DNA of 64,000 nt from Paraburkholderia phosphatilytica (lineage in GTDB: Bacteria > Pseudomonadota > Gammaproteobacteria > Burkholderiales > Burkholderiaceae), in NCBI RefSeq assembly GCF_003443895.1, contig NZ_QQOA01000002.1, positions 124,001 through 188,000 of the forward strand, read 5' to 3'. Positions 42,987-52,786 of the stretch are shown here, piece after piece. Position 1 is the stretch's first letter, and each line of letters begins with the position of its first letter. The position numbers and the translations under genes were made by a program. The notes under the pieces were generated by a model, which saw nothing but the letters and a program-made list of their open reading frames with translations, did not search any database and was not told the origin of the DNA.

Positions 42987-44171
42987 TCAGATGCGCTCGA
43001 AAATCGCCGCGATGCCCTGCCCGCCGCCGATGCACATCGTCACGAGCGCATAGCGCCCGCCGATGCGTTGCAGTTCGTAGAGCGCCTTCACGGTGATCAG
43101 CGCGCCCGTCGCGCCGATCGGATGGCCGAGCGAAATGCCCGAGCCGTTCGGGTTGACCTTCGCCGGATCGAGGCCGAGCTGCTGGCTCACCGCGCACGCC
43201 TGCGCCGCGAAGGCCTCGTTCGCCTCGATCACATCGAGATCGTTCACCGTGAGGCCCGCGCGCTGCAGCACCTTCTGCGTGGCCGGTACCGGGCCGATGC
43301 CCATGTACGCCGGATCGACGCCTGCATGCGCGTAAGCGACGAGCCGGCCGAGCGGCTTCGCGCCACGTGCTTCGGCCACCTTGCGCTCCATCAGCACGAC
43401 GGCCGCGGCCGCGTCGTTGATGCCTGACGCGTTGCCCGCCGTCACCGTGCCGTTCTCTTTCGCAAACACAGGCTTGAGCTTCGAGAAGTCTTCGGCGGTG
43501 GCGTCGTGACGAACGTGCTCGTCGGCGTCGAACATGCTGTCGCCTTTCTTCGACGCGAGCGTGATGGGCAGGATCTGATCCTTGAAGTAGCCGCTTTCGA
43601 TCGCTTTCGCCGCGCGGCGATGCGATTCGAGCGCGAGCGCGTCCTGTGCGTCGCGCGAGATGCCGTACTGCTTCGCGACGTTTTCGGCGGTGACGCCCAT
43701 GTGGATGGTCTGGAACGGGTCGTGCAGCGCGCCCAGCATCATGTCGACGAGCTTTGCGTCGCCCATGCGCTGACCGAAGCGCGCGGCAGGCGCCAGATAC
43801 GGCGCGCGGCTCATGCTTTCAGCGCCGCCGCCGATCGCGATGTCCGCATCGCCGAGCAGCACGCTTTGCGCGGCCGAGACGATTGCCTGCAGGCCCGAGC
43901 CGCACAGCCGGTTCACCGTCAGCGCCGGCGCGTCTTTCGATACGCCGCCGTTCATCGCGGCGACGCGCGCGAGGTACATGTCCTTCGGCTCGGTGTGGAT
44001 CACGCTGCCGAACACCACGTGCCCGACCTCGTCGCCGCCGACGCCCGCGCGCGACAGCACCTCGCGCACGACCTTCGCGCCCAGTTCCGTCGGCGCGAAA
44101 TCTTTCAGGCTGCCGCCGAAATCGCCGATTGCCGTCCGTACACCGCTCACCACCACGACTTCACGTTGCAT
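42987..44171 (-). CDS. bktB: Beta-ketothiolase, broad chain length (BktB)
   Basis: 394 residues. The sequence follows Cupriavidus BktB closely over the length, starting MQREVVVVSGVRTAIGDFGG and ending CIGGGQGIAAIFERI. Catalytic residues are intact: Cys90 (VNRLCGSGLQ), His in NPNGSGISLGHPIGATGA and Cys in TMCIGGGQG. It condenses acetyl-CoA with acetyl-CoA or propionyl-CoA, so it can supply 3-hydroxyvalerate units for polymer. It follows a KDG-kinase-like gene and rimO, separated from phaCABR by the pseudogene. Confidence 0.88.
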   Translation of the reverse strand: MQREVVVVSGVRTAIGDFGGSLKDFAPTELGAKVVREVLSRAGVGGDEVGHVVFGSVIHTEPKDMYLARVAAMNGGVSKDAPALTVNRLCGSGLQAIVSAAQSVLLGDADIAIGGGAESMSRAPYLAPAARFGQRMGDAKLVDMMLGALHDPFQTIHMGVTAENVAKQYGISRDAQDALALESHRRAAKAIESGYFKDQILPITLASKKGDSMFDADEHVRHDATAEDFSKLKPVFAKENGTVTAGNASGINDAAAAVVLMERKVAEARGAKPLGRLVAYAHAGVDPAYMGIGPVPATQKVLQRAGLTVNDLDVIEANEAFAAQACAVSQQLGLDPAKVNPNGSGISLGHPIGATGALITVKALYELQRIGGRYALVTMCIGGGQGIAAIFERI

Positions 44172-44267
44172 CGCTCGCTCCCAGATGAGGTTGAACCGGA
44201 TCTGCTGCCGCGCCCGTTCGAGGTTCGACGGGCGTCGTTATGCATGGCGGCCGCGCGCGGCGGCGTG

Positions 44268-45203
44268 TCAGCCTGCCAGCACGCGCTCGACCAGCGCGCG
44301 GTCGGGGATCGGCGCGACCGCGCCGAAGCCCTGCGTGGACAGCGCGGCGGCCACGTTCGCGTAGCGCGCCGCCGTGAACGGATCGTCGCCTTCGATCAGC
44401 CGCGCAATGAACGCACCGCCGAAGCAGTCGCCCGCGCCGGTCGCATCGACCGCTTCGACGATGTGGCCCGGCACCATGCGCCGCTCGGTCGGCGTCGCGA
44501 CGTAGGCGCCCTCCTTGCCGAGCTTCAGCGCGACCACCGTGGGCCCGAGCGCGAGCAGATGATCGACGATGTCGTCGCGCATCGTGAGGCCCGTCAACGC
44601 GGTCACGTCGTCCCAGCTCGGCAGGCAGATGTCGGTCTGGCGCAGCGCTTCGCGCATCACCGCGCGCGCCCGCGCGAGCGGCCACAGCTTCAGCCGCAGG
44701 TTCGTATCGAAGCTCACGCGTGCGCCGTTGTCCCGCGCATGCGCGATCGCGGCGAACGCCGCATCGCACGGCTGCGTGCCGATCGCGAGACTGATGCCGG
44801 ACAGATGCACGACCTTCGCGGCGGCGAGCGCATCGAGCGGCAAATCCTGTGGCGCGTAGCGGCTTGCGGCCGAGCCGGCGCGCAGATAGTCGAACTGGTG
44901 GCCGGCGGGCCCGTGCGACACGAAATAGACGCCCGTGGGCGCGGCGGGATCGACGCGCACCGTCGACGTATCGACCGCTTCGCGCTGCCACAGTTCGATC
45001 AACAGACGCCCGAACTGGTCGTTGCCGACGGCGGACACGAAACCCGTGTGCGCGCCCTGACGCGACGCCGCGATACAGAAGTTCGACGTGTCGCCGCCGA
45101 AGCCCTGCAGGTAGGACGGATTGCCGGCCGACGCCTGATTGAATTCGATCATCGCCTCGCCGAGCGCGAGGATCTGCGGATGGCCAGCCGGGGCGGTCGC
45201 CAT
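44268..45203 (-). CDS. PfkB sugar kinase, probably 2-keto-3-deoxygluconate kinase type
   Basis: 311 residues. N-terminal ILALGEAMIEFNQ and GGDTSNFCIAASRQGA are the substrate-binding region typical of KDG kinases; VDATGAGDCFGGAFIARL is the ATP/catalytic signature. The likely product is 2-keto-3-deoxy-6-phosphogluconate for the Entner-Doudoroff path, inferred from family resemblance. It starts 4 nt after the rimO stop, so the two genes share a transcript. bktB follows 96 bp downstream. Confidence 0.82.
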   Translation of the reverse strand: MATAPAGHPQILALGEAMIEFNQASAGNPSYLQGFGGDTSNFCIAASRQGAHTGFVSAVGNDQFGRLLIELWQREAVDTSTVRVDPAAPTGVYFVSHGPAGHQFDYLRAGSAASRYAPQDLPLDALAAAKVVHLSGISLAIGTQPCDAAFAAIAHARDNGARVSFDTNLRLKLWPLARARAVMREALRQTDICLPSWDDVTALTGLTMRDDIVDHLLALGPTVVALKLGKEGAYVATPTERRMVPGHIVEAVDATGAGDCFGGAFIARLIEGDDPFTAARYANVAAALSTQGFGAVAPIPDRALVERVLAG

Positions 45204-45207
45204 GCGC

Positions 45208-46608
45208 TTAGACCTCGCCCCACAGATCGTGACCGTCGGCGCCGGTGATCTTCACCGACACGAAGTCGCCAACCTTGTAGCGCTTCGACGCCTTGGTAGC
45301 CGGCGCGACGTACACGACGCCGTCGATTTCCGGCGCATCCGCCGCCGTGCGGCCGATGCCGCCATCCGCGTTCACTTCGTCGACGAGCACCTTCAGCGTC
45401 TTGCCGACCTTCTTCGCGATGCGCTTCGCCGACACCTGCTCGGCGACTTCCATGAAGCGCGCGCGGCGCGCTTCGCGCACTTCGTCGGGCAGCGCGCCGT
45501 CGAGTTCGTTCGCGCTGGCGCCTTCGACCGGCGAATAGGCAAAGCAGCCGACGCGATCGAGTTCCGCTTCACGGATGAAGTCGAGGAGCGTTTCGAACTG
45601 CTCCTCCGTTTCACCCGGAAAGCCGGCGATGAACGTGCTGCGGATGGTGAGATCCGGACAGATCTCGCGCCATGCGCGCACCCGCTCCATCACTTTCTCC
45701 GCGTTCGCGGGACGCTTCATACGCTTCAACACTTCCGGGTGCGCGTGCTGGAACGGCACGTCGAGGTACGGCAGCACGTGGCCCTTCAGCGGCCCCGCGG
45801 CCATCATCGGGATGATCTCGTCGACGCTCGGATACGGATAGACGTAGTGCAGGCGCACCCACGCGCCGTACTGCGCGGCGAGTTCGCCGAGCGCACCGAC
45901 GAGGTCCGTCATGCGGGTCTTGACCGGCTTGCCGTTCCAGAAGCCGGTGCGGTATTTCACGTCGACGCCGTACGCGCTCGTGTCCTGCGAGATCACGAGC
46001 AGTTCCTTGACGCCGGACTTGAACAGGTTTTCCGCCTCGAGCATCACTTCCGCGACCGGACGCGATACCAGATCGCCGCGCATCGACGGGATGATGCAGA
46101 ACGTGCAGCGGTGGTTGCAGCCTTCGGAAATCTTCAGGTACGCGTAGTGGCGCGGCGTGAGCTTCACGCCCGCGGCCGGCACCAGATCGACGAACGGATC
46201 GTGCGGCTTCGGCAGATGGCTGTGCACCGCCTGCATCACTTCGCCAACAGCGTGCGGACCGGTCACGGCGAGTACCTTCGGGTGCACTTCCTCGATCAGG
46301 TTCGAGCCGCTCGCGCTCTGCTTCGCGCCGAGGCAACCGGTGACGATCACCTTGCCGTTCTCGGCGAGCGCTTCGCCGATCGCGTCGAGGCTTTCCTGCA
46401 CCGCTTCGTCGATGAATCCGCAGGTGTTCACGACGACGAGGTCCGCGCCGTTATACGTGCCGGCGATGTCGTAGCCCTCGGCGCGCAGCTGCGTGATGAT
46501 CTGTTCGGAGTCGACCAGGGCTTTCGGGCAGCCGAGGCTGACGAAGCCGACTTTGGGGGCGTTCGCCGATGCGGTGGCGGGCGCGGTGGGGGAAGCGGTT
46601 TGCGACAT
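45208..46608 (-). CDS. rimO: Ribosomal protein uS12 methylthiotransferase RimO
   Basis: 466 residues. UPF0004 domain with [17 protein letters not shown] and [20 protein letters not shown] (Cys ligands of the second 4Fe-4S cluster), radical-SAM domain with [15 protein letters not shown] (CxxxCxxC), and a C-terminal TRAM domain ([15 protein letters not shown] to the end) that binds S12. It adds a methylthio group to the conserved Asp of ribosomal protein S12. ATG 46608 is used; the further upstream 16 residues are not conserved. From 46609 to 46885 there is no gene. Confidence 0.95.
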   Translation of the reverse strand: MSQTASPTAPATASANAPKVGFVSLGCPKALVDSEQIITQLRAEGYDIAGTYNGADLVVVNTCGFIDEAVQESLDAIGEALAENGKVIVTGCLGAKQSASGSNLIEEVHPKVLAVTGPHAVGEVMQAVHSHLPKPHDPFVDLVPAAGVKLTPRHYAYLKISEGCNHRCTFCIIPSMRGDLVSRPVAEVMLEAENLFKSGVKELLVISQDTSAYGVDVKYRTGFWNGKPVKTRMTDLVGALGELAAQYGAWVRLHYVYPYPSVDEIIPMMAAGPLKGHVLPYLDVPFQHAHPEVLKRMKRPANAEKVMERVRAWREICPDLTIRSTFIAGFPGETEEQFETLLDFIREAELDRVGCFAYSPVEGASANELDGALPDEVREARRARFMEVAEQVSAKRIAKKVGKTLKVLVDEVNADGGIGRTAADAPEIDGVVYVAPATKASKRYKVGDFVSVKITGADGHDLWGEV

Positions 46609-46885
46609 GTGAGTGGTCCAGCGGGTGAGCGACGACGGAGTGGGCGTGTGCGGCACACGCAGCCCGTCATTGTACCGCGCCCGCAGGATCGCCCTGCGAC
46701 CGGAATCCGCCTTCTCCCAGCGGCATCGCAGGAGCTACGTGGTCATCGGACCCTGGAGGCAGGTTGTCCAGCACCGCCCGCAGTTCGATACCCGGCCTGT
46801 CTCTCGCCGCCATGTGGGATTCTGGCGCCGTCCCGCCTTTGCACACAATGGGCGGGCTCACGAACAGCTCCGCCGACGAGCGCCT

Positions 46886-47671
46886 TCAGTGCTTGTCCGA
46901 CACCCATACGCTCCAGCCGCCACCTGCCTTGAACTGAAGCTTCTTCAGGCGTTTGCAATAGCGACGCCGTACCACAAGATCACGCGCATTCACGTGGACG
47001 CCGCTCACGTGACCGAAGCAGTAGACCGACGATGCCATGGGGAACAGTAACGCCGAGCACAGGACGTCGGTCATCTGCAGGCCGACATGATTGTTGCTCA
47101 CGCCAAACGTCGGTAGCTCGAGGATGCGTGCGAACGGGTCGCCCCTTGCGCGGTACTTTTGCGTGAAGATCGAATGGGCGACCTGGTCGTTGAGTTGCGT
47201 CGTCCGGAAATCCGCGACGATGAAGCCGCTGGACCTTTTGCTCTCCAGAAACGCCTGAAACGTACGGCACGCATGCTGGACCGATCCGGTGTAGGTCTCC
47301 CGTGCCTTGAATGGCATTGCAATGCCCTTGACCCAGATGTCCGCCAGGATGCGACATTCGAAATGTTCGAGCAGCTCGAGCGTGTCATCGATGAACCGCA
47401 GTTCGATGCGCGCGTGATGCGCTTTTCTGCGGATCGAGCTTCACAGGCTGGAACCCTTGATTTCCTCCCGCACGTCATCGAGCAGGTGGATCGACTTGAA
47501 CGACCCCGGAAAGTACCTGCGCTTCAGTGTGAGAAATTCGCGCGTGATATCGGCAAGCGCATCCTGCTGGACGATCAGACCGGCAATCACCAGCAGCGGC
47601 TGGATGTCGGTTTTCCTGCCGGGCAACGGAGCGCTGCAACCCGCCTCATCGATGTAACAGATATACGACAA
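46886..47671 (-). pseudogene. DUF3800-type protein gene interrupted by an in-frame TGA
   Basis: Two open pieces lie in the same frame: 47441-47671 (LSYICYIDEAGCSAPLPGRK... ending DDVREEIKGSSL) and 46886-47440 (SSIRRKAHHARIELRFIDDT... ending GGWSVWVSDKH). Only the TGA at 47441-47443 divides them. The joined 261 codons read as one DUF3800 domain with the acidic IDEAG start, KGxxLPFKAR-like centre and a late GVHVNARD motif. A CGA-to-TGA change (Arg to stop) would explain it. The start would be TTG 47671. GC content is lower than the flanks, suggesting acquired DNA. Readthrough is possible but unlikely. Confidence 0.8.
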
Positions 47672-47684
47672 ATCGGCCCCGGAA

Positions 47685-47713
47685 ATGAAAACAGCCGCTT
47701 GAAGCGGCTGTTT
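47685..47713 (-). terminator. Hairpin downstream of phaR
   Basis: AAACAGCCGCTT and AAGCGGCTGTTT (12 bp) flank a single base, giving a stem closed by a small loop; on the minus strand TTTTC follows. It is about 200 nt after the phaR stop and just before the pseudogene start, so it probably ends the pha transcript. Confidence 0.6.
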
Positions 47714-47916
47714 GGCGGTCTGTGACCGTATTTGTCGCCAGGTTTCCCCGTTCGACGAGCGACTCAGGCATTGCCTGATCGTGAGGAGATCGTAATAGAC
47801 GAGATTCGATGCGTCAACACTTTCGAAAGCAAAACGAAGCCGGACCAATCGATTCAGCCCTTTCCGCAGTCACGTTCATCCTTGCCCGATGCAAGAAGAA
47901 GCACCGCTCTTCGAAG

Positions 47917-48495
47917 TTACTTCTTCTCCGGCTCCGGATTATCCGCGCCCGCCGGCTGCTTGAACGGGAATGTGCTGAACATCGACTTCGCCTGGTTCTG
48001 CATCTGCTCCTGCATCTGCACGAACATGTTCTTCGACTGCTCGATGTAGCTGGTCATCATGCCCTGCATCATCGGCGCCTGCATGTTCATGAACTGCGAC
48101 CAGACCTCCGGATTCATCGCGTTGCCTTCGTAAAGGTTCTTCGATTGATCCGCGAGCTTGTTCTGGATGTCGATGAACGCCTGGATGTTCTTTTCCAGGT
48201 ACGTGCCCATCATGCCCTGCATCGCGTGACCGTAGAAGCGGATGATCTGCGACAGCATCGACGACGAGAACATCGGCAGGCCGCCGCTCTCTTCTTCGAG
48301 AATGATCTGCAACAGGATGCTGCGCGTCAGGTCCTCGTTGCTCTTCGCATCGATGACCTTGAAATCCTCCTGGTCCAGTACGAGCTGCTTCACGTCGGTC
48401 AGCGTGATGTACGTGCTCGTCTCCGTGTCATACAGCCGACGGTTCGGATATTTCTTGATGAGTCGTTCGGCTGTTTTCTTTGTAGTAGTCGTCAT
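47917..48495 (-). CDS. phaR: Polyhydroxyalkanoate synthesis repressor PhaR
   Basis: 192 residues. The PHB accumulation regulatory domain opens with KKTAERLIKKYPNRRLYDTE, TSTYITLTDVKQLVLDQEDF, the DNA-binding part, followed by helices carrying NKLADQSKNLYEGNAMNPEV and Met/Gln-rich repeats that bind polymer. It represses phasin and pha genes until granules form, then is titrated on to them. ATG 48495 begins the conserved domain. It is the last gene of phaC-phaA-phaB-phaR, the common Burkholderiales order. Confidence 0.93.
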   Translation of the reverse strand: MTTTTKKTAERLIKKYPNRRLYDTETSTYITLTDVKQLVLDQEDFKVIDAKSNEDLTRSILLQIILEEESGGLPMFSSSMLSQIIRFYGHAMQGMMGTYLEKNIQAFIDIQNKLADQSKNLYEGNAMNPEVWSQFMNMQAPMMQGMMTSYIEQSKNMFVQMQEQMQNQAKSMFSTFPFKQPAGADNPEPEKK

Positions 48496-48620
48496 GTAAC
48501 GCCTTTGAGCGCCCGTGAAGCGCAAAAGCCGCGTTCACCTGAAAGTGGAACGCAGCCCATCAACATCTGACCCATCGGGTGCGCCGGCCCGTTACGGATG
48601 CGGCCGGCGCGCCTGCCGGA

Positions 48621-49361
48621 TCAGCCCATGTGCAGACCGCCGTTCAACGAGAAGTCCGCGCCCGTCGAGAAACCCGACTCGTCCGAAGCGAGCCACGAGA
48701 CGATCGAGCCGATTTCATCCGGCTGGCCGAGACGGCGCACCGGAATCGTCGCGACGATCTTCTCGAGCACATCCGGACGGATCGACTTCACCATGTCCGT
48801 GCCGATGTAGCCCGGCGACACCGTGTTGACCGTCACGCCCTTGGTCGCCACTTCCTGCGCGAGCGACATCGTGAAGCCGTGGATACCGGCCTTCGCGGTC
48901 GAGTAGTTGGTCTGGCCGAACTGCCCTTTCTGGCCGTTCACCGACGAGATGTTGATGACACGGCCCCAGCCGCGCTCGACCATGCCGTCGATCACCTGCT
49001 TCGTCACGTTGAAGAGGCTCGTCAGGTTCGTGTCGATCACCGCGGTCCAGTCTTCGCGCGTCATCTTGCGGAACACGACGTCGCGCGTGATGCCCGCGTT
49101 GTTGACCAGCACATCGACCTCGCCGACTTCGGCCTTCACCTTGTCGAACGCTTCTTTCGTCGAATCCCAGTCGCCGACGTTGCCTTCCGATGCAATGAAG
49201 TCGTAGCCGAGCGCTTTCTGATCCTCGATCCACTTCACGCGGCGCGGCGAGTTCGGGCCGCAGCCCGCGACGACCTTGAACCCCTGCTTGTGCAGGCGCT
49301 GGCAGATGCTGGTTCCGATGCCGCCCATCCCGCCCGTGACATATGCAATTCGCTGTGACAT
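48621..49361 (-). CDS. phaB: Acetoacetyl-CoA reductase PhaB
   Basis: 246 residues, the same length as the Cupriavidus enzyme. Short-chain dehydrogenase motifs: cofactor site YVTGGMGGIGTSICQRL, NNAGITRD, catalytic Ser (INISSVNGQKGQFGQ), Tyr and Lys (YSTAKAG), and GYIGTDMV. It reduces acetoacetyl-CoA with NADPH to (R)-3-hydroxybutyryl-CoA. ATG 49361 is preceded by GAGTGAGG; two extra in-frame residues upstream are not needed. It lies 81 bp after phaA. Confidence 0.95.
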   Translation of the reverse strand: MSQRIAYVTGGMGGIGTSICQRLHKQGFKVVAGCGPNSPRRVKWIEDQKALGYDFIASEGNVGDWDSTKEAFDKVKAEVGEVDVLVNNAGITRDVVFRKMTREDWTAVIDTNLTSLFNVTKQVIDGMVERGWGRVINISSVNGQKGQFGQTNYSTAKAGIHGFTMSLAQEVATKGVTVNTVSPGYIGTDMVKSIRPDVLEKIVATIPVRRLGQPDEIGSIVSWLASDESGFSTGADFSLNGGLHMG

Positions 49362-49442
49362 AAACCTCACTCCATTATCGTTGTCCGAGGTGCCGACCGG
49401 CAGCCTCCTGTCGTGGCATCACGCTGCCGAATCCAGCCGAAT

Positions 49443-50624
49443 TCAGCCGCGTTCGACCGCCAGCGCGACGCCCATCCCACCGCCGATACACAGCGATGCG
49501 AGGCCCTTCTTCGCATCGCGCTTCTGCATTTCGTGCAGGAGCGTCACGAGAATCCGGCAGCCCGACGCGCCGATCGGGTGACCGATCGCGATCGCGCCGC
49601 CGTTCACGTTGACCTTCGACATGTCCCAGCCCATCTGTTTGTGCACGGCGAGCGCCTGAGCGGCGAACGCCTCGTTGATTTCCATCAGGTCCAGATCCGC
49701 CGGCGACCAGCCCGCGCGCTCGAGACAGCGACGCGATGCCGGCACAGGACCCATGCCCATCACCTTCGGATCGACGCCCGCGTTCGCGTACGCCTTGATG
49801 CGCGCGAGCGGCGTGAGGCCCAGCGCTTCCGCCTTCTTCGCCGACATCACGACGACCGCTGCCGCGCCGTCGTTGATGCCCGACGCGTTCGCGGCGGTCA
49901 CCGAACCTTCCTTCGTGAAGGCAGGCTTCAGACCCGCGAGCGACTCGGCCGTCACGCCGTGACGCACGAATTCGTCCGTCGCGAAGCGCAGCGGCTCGCC
50001 CTTGCGTTGTGGGATCTCGACCGGCACGATCTCGTCGTCGAAACGGCCCGACTTCTGCGCGGCCTCGGCCTTGTTCTGCGACGCCGCGGCGAGTTCGTCC
50101 TGCGCCTGACGCGTGATGCCGTATTCCTTCGCGACGTTTTCGGCCGTGATACCCATGTGGTACTGGTTGTACACGTCCCACAGACCGTCGACGATCATCG
50201 TGTCGATCAGCTTCGCGTCACCCATCCGGAAACCGTCGCGCGAGCCCGGCAGCACGTGCGGTGCCGCGCTCATGTTTTCCTGGCCGCCCGCCACGACGAT
50301 CTCCGCGTCGCCCGCGATGATCGCGTTCGCCGCGAGCATCACCGCCTTCAGGCCGGAGCCGCACACCTTGTTGATGGTCATGCCGGGCACCATGTCCGGC
50401 AGGCCCGCCTTGATCAGCGCCTGGCGCGCGGGGTTCTGACCCGAGCCCGCGGCGAGCACCTGGCCCATGATGACTTCGCTGACCTGGTCCGGCTTCACGC
50501 CGGCCCGCTCGAGCGCTGCCACGATCACCTTCGCGCCGAGTTCGGGTGCGGCGATCTTCGCCAGCGACCCGCCGAATTTGCCCACGGCCGTCCGTGCGGC
50601 CGATACGATCACTACGTCAGTCAT
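49443..50624 (-). CDS. phaA: Acetyl-CoA acetyltransferase PhaA
   Basis: 393 residues. [20 protein letters not shown], catalytic Cys88 in [12 protein letters not shown], His in [17 protein letters not shown] and Cys in [11 protein letters not shown] mark a biosynthetic thiolase. It joins two acetyl-CoA to acetoacetyl-CoA, the first step of poly-3-hydroxybutyrate synthesis. It is 197 bp downstream of phaC and 81 bp upstream of phaB on one strand. Together with the separate bktB it gives the cell two thiolases of different chain-length range. Confidence 0.95.
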   Translation of the reverse strand: MTDVVIVSAARTAVGKFGGSLAKIAAPELGAKVIVAALERAGVKPDQVSEVIMGQVLAAGSGQNPARQALIKAGLPDMVPGMTINKVCGSGLKAVMLAANAIIAGDAEIVVAGGQENMSAAPHVLPGSRDGFRMGDAKLIDTMIVDGLWDVYNQYHMGITAENVAKEYGITRQAQDELAAASQNKAEAAQKSGRFDDEIVPVEIPQRKGEPLRFATDEFVRHGVTAESLAGLKPAFTKEGSVTAANASGINDGAAAVVVMSAKKAEALGLTPLARIKAYANAGVDPKVMGMGPVPASRRCLERAGWSPADLDLMEINEAFAAQALAVHKQMGWDMSKVNVNGGAIAIGHPIGASGCRILVTLLHEMQKRDAKKGLASLCIGGGMGVALAVERG

Positions 50625-50821
50625 TGCGATGTCCTCTGGGCGTCACGCCTGCCTGCCGTGTCCTACCGGCCCGCGGCGCTTTCGCCCGTCCAAGTTGAAA
50701 AAACAAGTCCTTGCCGCCAGTTCTGCCGCCGCAACCCGCGCAGCGCCGCCGTAGCCTTCGCCACGTCGGTCGCGGCCTTCATCGCAACATCAGGCACCAC
50801 CCGAAGCCAGAAAGAACGGCC

Positions 50822-52786
50822 TCAGTCGCGCTGCTGCACATAACGCCCGGGCGCGGGCTCGATCTCCGGGTACTCCGCCGAGCCGAGCTGCGCACGTGGC
50901 TTGACTTTCTTCCCTCCGTATTGATCGAGCCATGCTGTCCACTCGGGCCACCAGCTGCCCGGCACTTCGGTCGCCTCGCCAAGCCATGCGTCTGCGTCTT
51001 CCGGCAGCTCGCGTCCTTCGCCCTGCATCACCCAGTAATTGCGTTTCTTCTTCGCCGGCGGATTGATCACGCCCGCGATGTGGCCCGACGCGCCGAGCAC
51101 GAAGCGCAACGGGCCTGTCAGGAGCGGCACCGACGCGTACGCGGTCTTCCACGGCACGATGTGATCTTCGCGTGAACCGTAGATGAAGGTGGGCACGTCG
51201 ATGCGCGACAGGTCGACCTTCTCGCCGCACACCGTCAACGAGCCGGGTTCGCGCAGCCGGTTCTCGAGATACGTGTTGCGCAGGTACCAGACGTACGCCG
51301 GCCCCGGGAAATTCGTCGAGTCGCTGTTCCAGAACAGCAGGTCGAACGGCGCGGGCGTGCGTCCCTTCAGGTAGTTGTCGACCACGTAATTCCACACGAG
51401 GTCGTTCGGACGCAGGAACGAGAAAGTGTTCGCGAACTCGACGCCGCGCATGAGTCCCGCGGGCGCGCCGTTCTTGCCGCCGATGGTCTGCTCGCGCATC
51501 TGCACGTGCGCCTCGTCGACGAACACGTCGAGCACGCCGGTGTCGCAGAAATCGAGCATCGCGGTGAGCAGCGTCAGCGACGCGGCCGGATGTTCGCCGC
51601 GCGCGGCCGCCACCGAAAGCGCGGTGGCCAGCATCGTGCCGCCGATGCAGAAGCCGAGCGTGTTGATCTGCTCGCGGCCGCTGATCTGGCGCGTCGTCTC
51701 GATCGCGGTGAGGACACCCTCTTCGACGTAGTGGTCCCACGTCTTGCCGGCGATCGATTGATCGGCGTTGCGCCACGACACGAGGAAGACCTGATGCCCC
51801 GCTTCGAGCGCATGCGCGACGAGCGAGTTCTCAGGTTGGAGATCGAGGATGTAGAACTTGTTGATGCACGGCGGCACGATCAGCAGCGGCCGCTCGCGCA
51901 CGGTAGCCGCGCGCGGCTTGTACTGGATCAGCTGGATCAGGTCGTTCTCGAACACGACCGCACCTTCGGTGTTCGCGAGATTCTTGCCGACCACGAAGCG
52001 CGATTCATCCGTCTGCGAGATCTTGCCGCGCTGCAGATCGGACAGCAGATTCATCACGCCCTGCCGCAGGCTCTCGCCGTGACTGTCGAGCAGCGTTTTC
52101 TGCGCTTCCGGATTCAGCGCGAGGAAGTTGCTGGGCGACGCGGCCGCGGTCCACTGCTGCACGGCGAAGCGGATGCGCTCGCGCGTTTTCGGATCGGTAT
52201 CGATCGCTTCGACGAGCTCATGCAGATAGCGCGCGTTGAGCAGATACCACGCGGCCGTGAACGCATAGGCCGGCGTGGCCTTCCATGCGTCGGCGCTGAA
52301 GCGCCGGTCGTTCAGTTCGGGTGCGGTGGACGAGCTTTCCGTGGTCTGCTTGAGCAGTTGCATCGCTTCGCGCGAATAGTCGGACTGCAACTTCTGCAGA
52401 CGCTCGGGCGGCAGCATCGCGCCGGGCAGCTTGATGTTCGCGAATGGCGAAAGCGTCGCGGCGGCCTTGCTGAAGTCCGGCATCGACGCGAGGTTGGGCA
52501 TCTGGAACGACTGGAATGCCGAGAACGGATTCGCTGCATTCGCCGCGCCCATCTGCGCTCCCATCGGCGCGCCGGTGGGCCACCACGCGTTGTGCGTCTG
52601 CGCGGCGGACGGACCGCCGCTCGACGTCATGTTGTCCTGCGCGGTCTTTGCTACCGAACTCCACGCGTTCATCCACGCGTCGAACATCTGCTGCATGCCG
52701 GCGGCGCCGTTCGCGGTTTGCGCGTTGCTTTCCGAAGCAGTGTCGGTGCTGGAGGAAGAACTGGAGGAACGTTGTGATGCAGCCAT
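50822..52786 (-). CDS. phaC: Class I poly(3-hydroxyalkanoate) synthase PhaC
   Basis: 654 residues, about 65 longer than the Cupriavidus synthase owing to a Ser-rich (SQRSSSSSSSTDTAS) and Ala/Met-rich N-terminus. The lipase-like box GFCIGGT has the active Cys380; the Asp is in SREDHIVPW and the His in GASGHIAGVINPP. It joins (R)-3-hydroxyacyl-CoA into polymer on granules. ATG 52786 is chosen from AAAGGCAGGT just upstream; another ATG 69 bp upstream lacks conservation. A promoter candidate lies at 52940-52969. Confidence 0.95.
   Translation of the reverse strand: MAASQRSSSSSSSTDTASESNAQTANGAAGMQQMFDAWMNAWSSVAKTAQDNMTSSGGPSAAQTHNAWWPTGAPMGAQMGAANAANPFSAFQSFQMPNLASMPDFSKAAATLSPFANIKLPGAMLPPERLQKLQSDYSREAMQLLKQTTESSSTAPELNDRRFSADAWKATPAYAFTAAWYLLNARYLHELVEAIDTDPKTRERIRFAVQQWTAAASPSNFLALNPEAQKTLLDSHGESLRQGVMNLLSDLQRGKISQTDESRFVVGKNLANTEGAVVFENDLIQLIQYKPRAATVRERPLLIVPPCINKFYILDLQPENSLVAHALEAGHQVFLVSWRNADQSIAGKTWDHYVEEGVLTAIETTRQISGREQINTLGFCIGGTMLATALSVAAARGEHPAASLTLLTAMLDFCDTGVLDVFVDEAHVQMREQTIGGKNGAPAGLMRGVEFANTFSFLRPNDLVWNYVVDNYLKGRTPAPFDLLFWNSDSTNFPGPAYVWYLRNTYLENRLREPGSLTVCGEKVDLSRIDVPTFIYGSREDHIVPWKTAYASVPLLTGPLRFVLGASGHIAGVINPPAKKKRNYWVMQGEGRELPEDADAWLGEATEVPGSWWPEWTAWLDQYGGKKVKPRAQLGSAEYPEIEPAPGRYVQQRD

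Noticed and set aside
46980..47478. Other minus-strand frames overlapping the DUF3800 pseudogene, considered as a frameshifted part
   Set aside because: Codon-by-codon reading shows the two true parts are in the same frame; the other frames are Arg/Ser-rich shadows.
47714..47848. Extended N-terminus of the DUF3800 pseudogene to 47848
   Set aside because: It would read through the hairpin at 47689-47713; the conserved domain starts at TTG 47671.
47714..47860. Possible tRNA or tmRNA tail near the pseudogene, considered as an integration site
   Set aside because: CGTTCGACGAG recalls a T-loop, but no cloverleaf arms or CCA end can be drawn.
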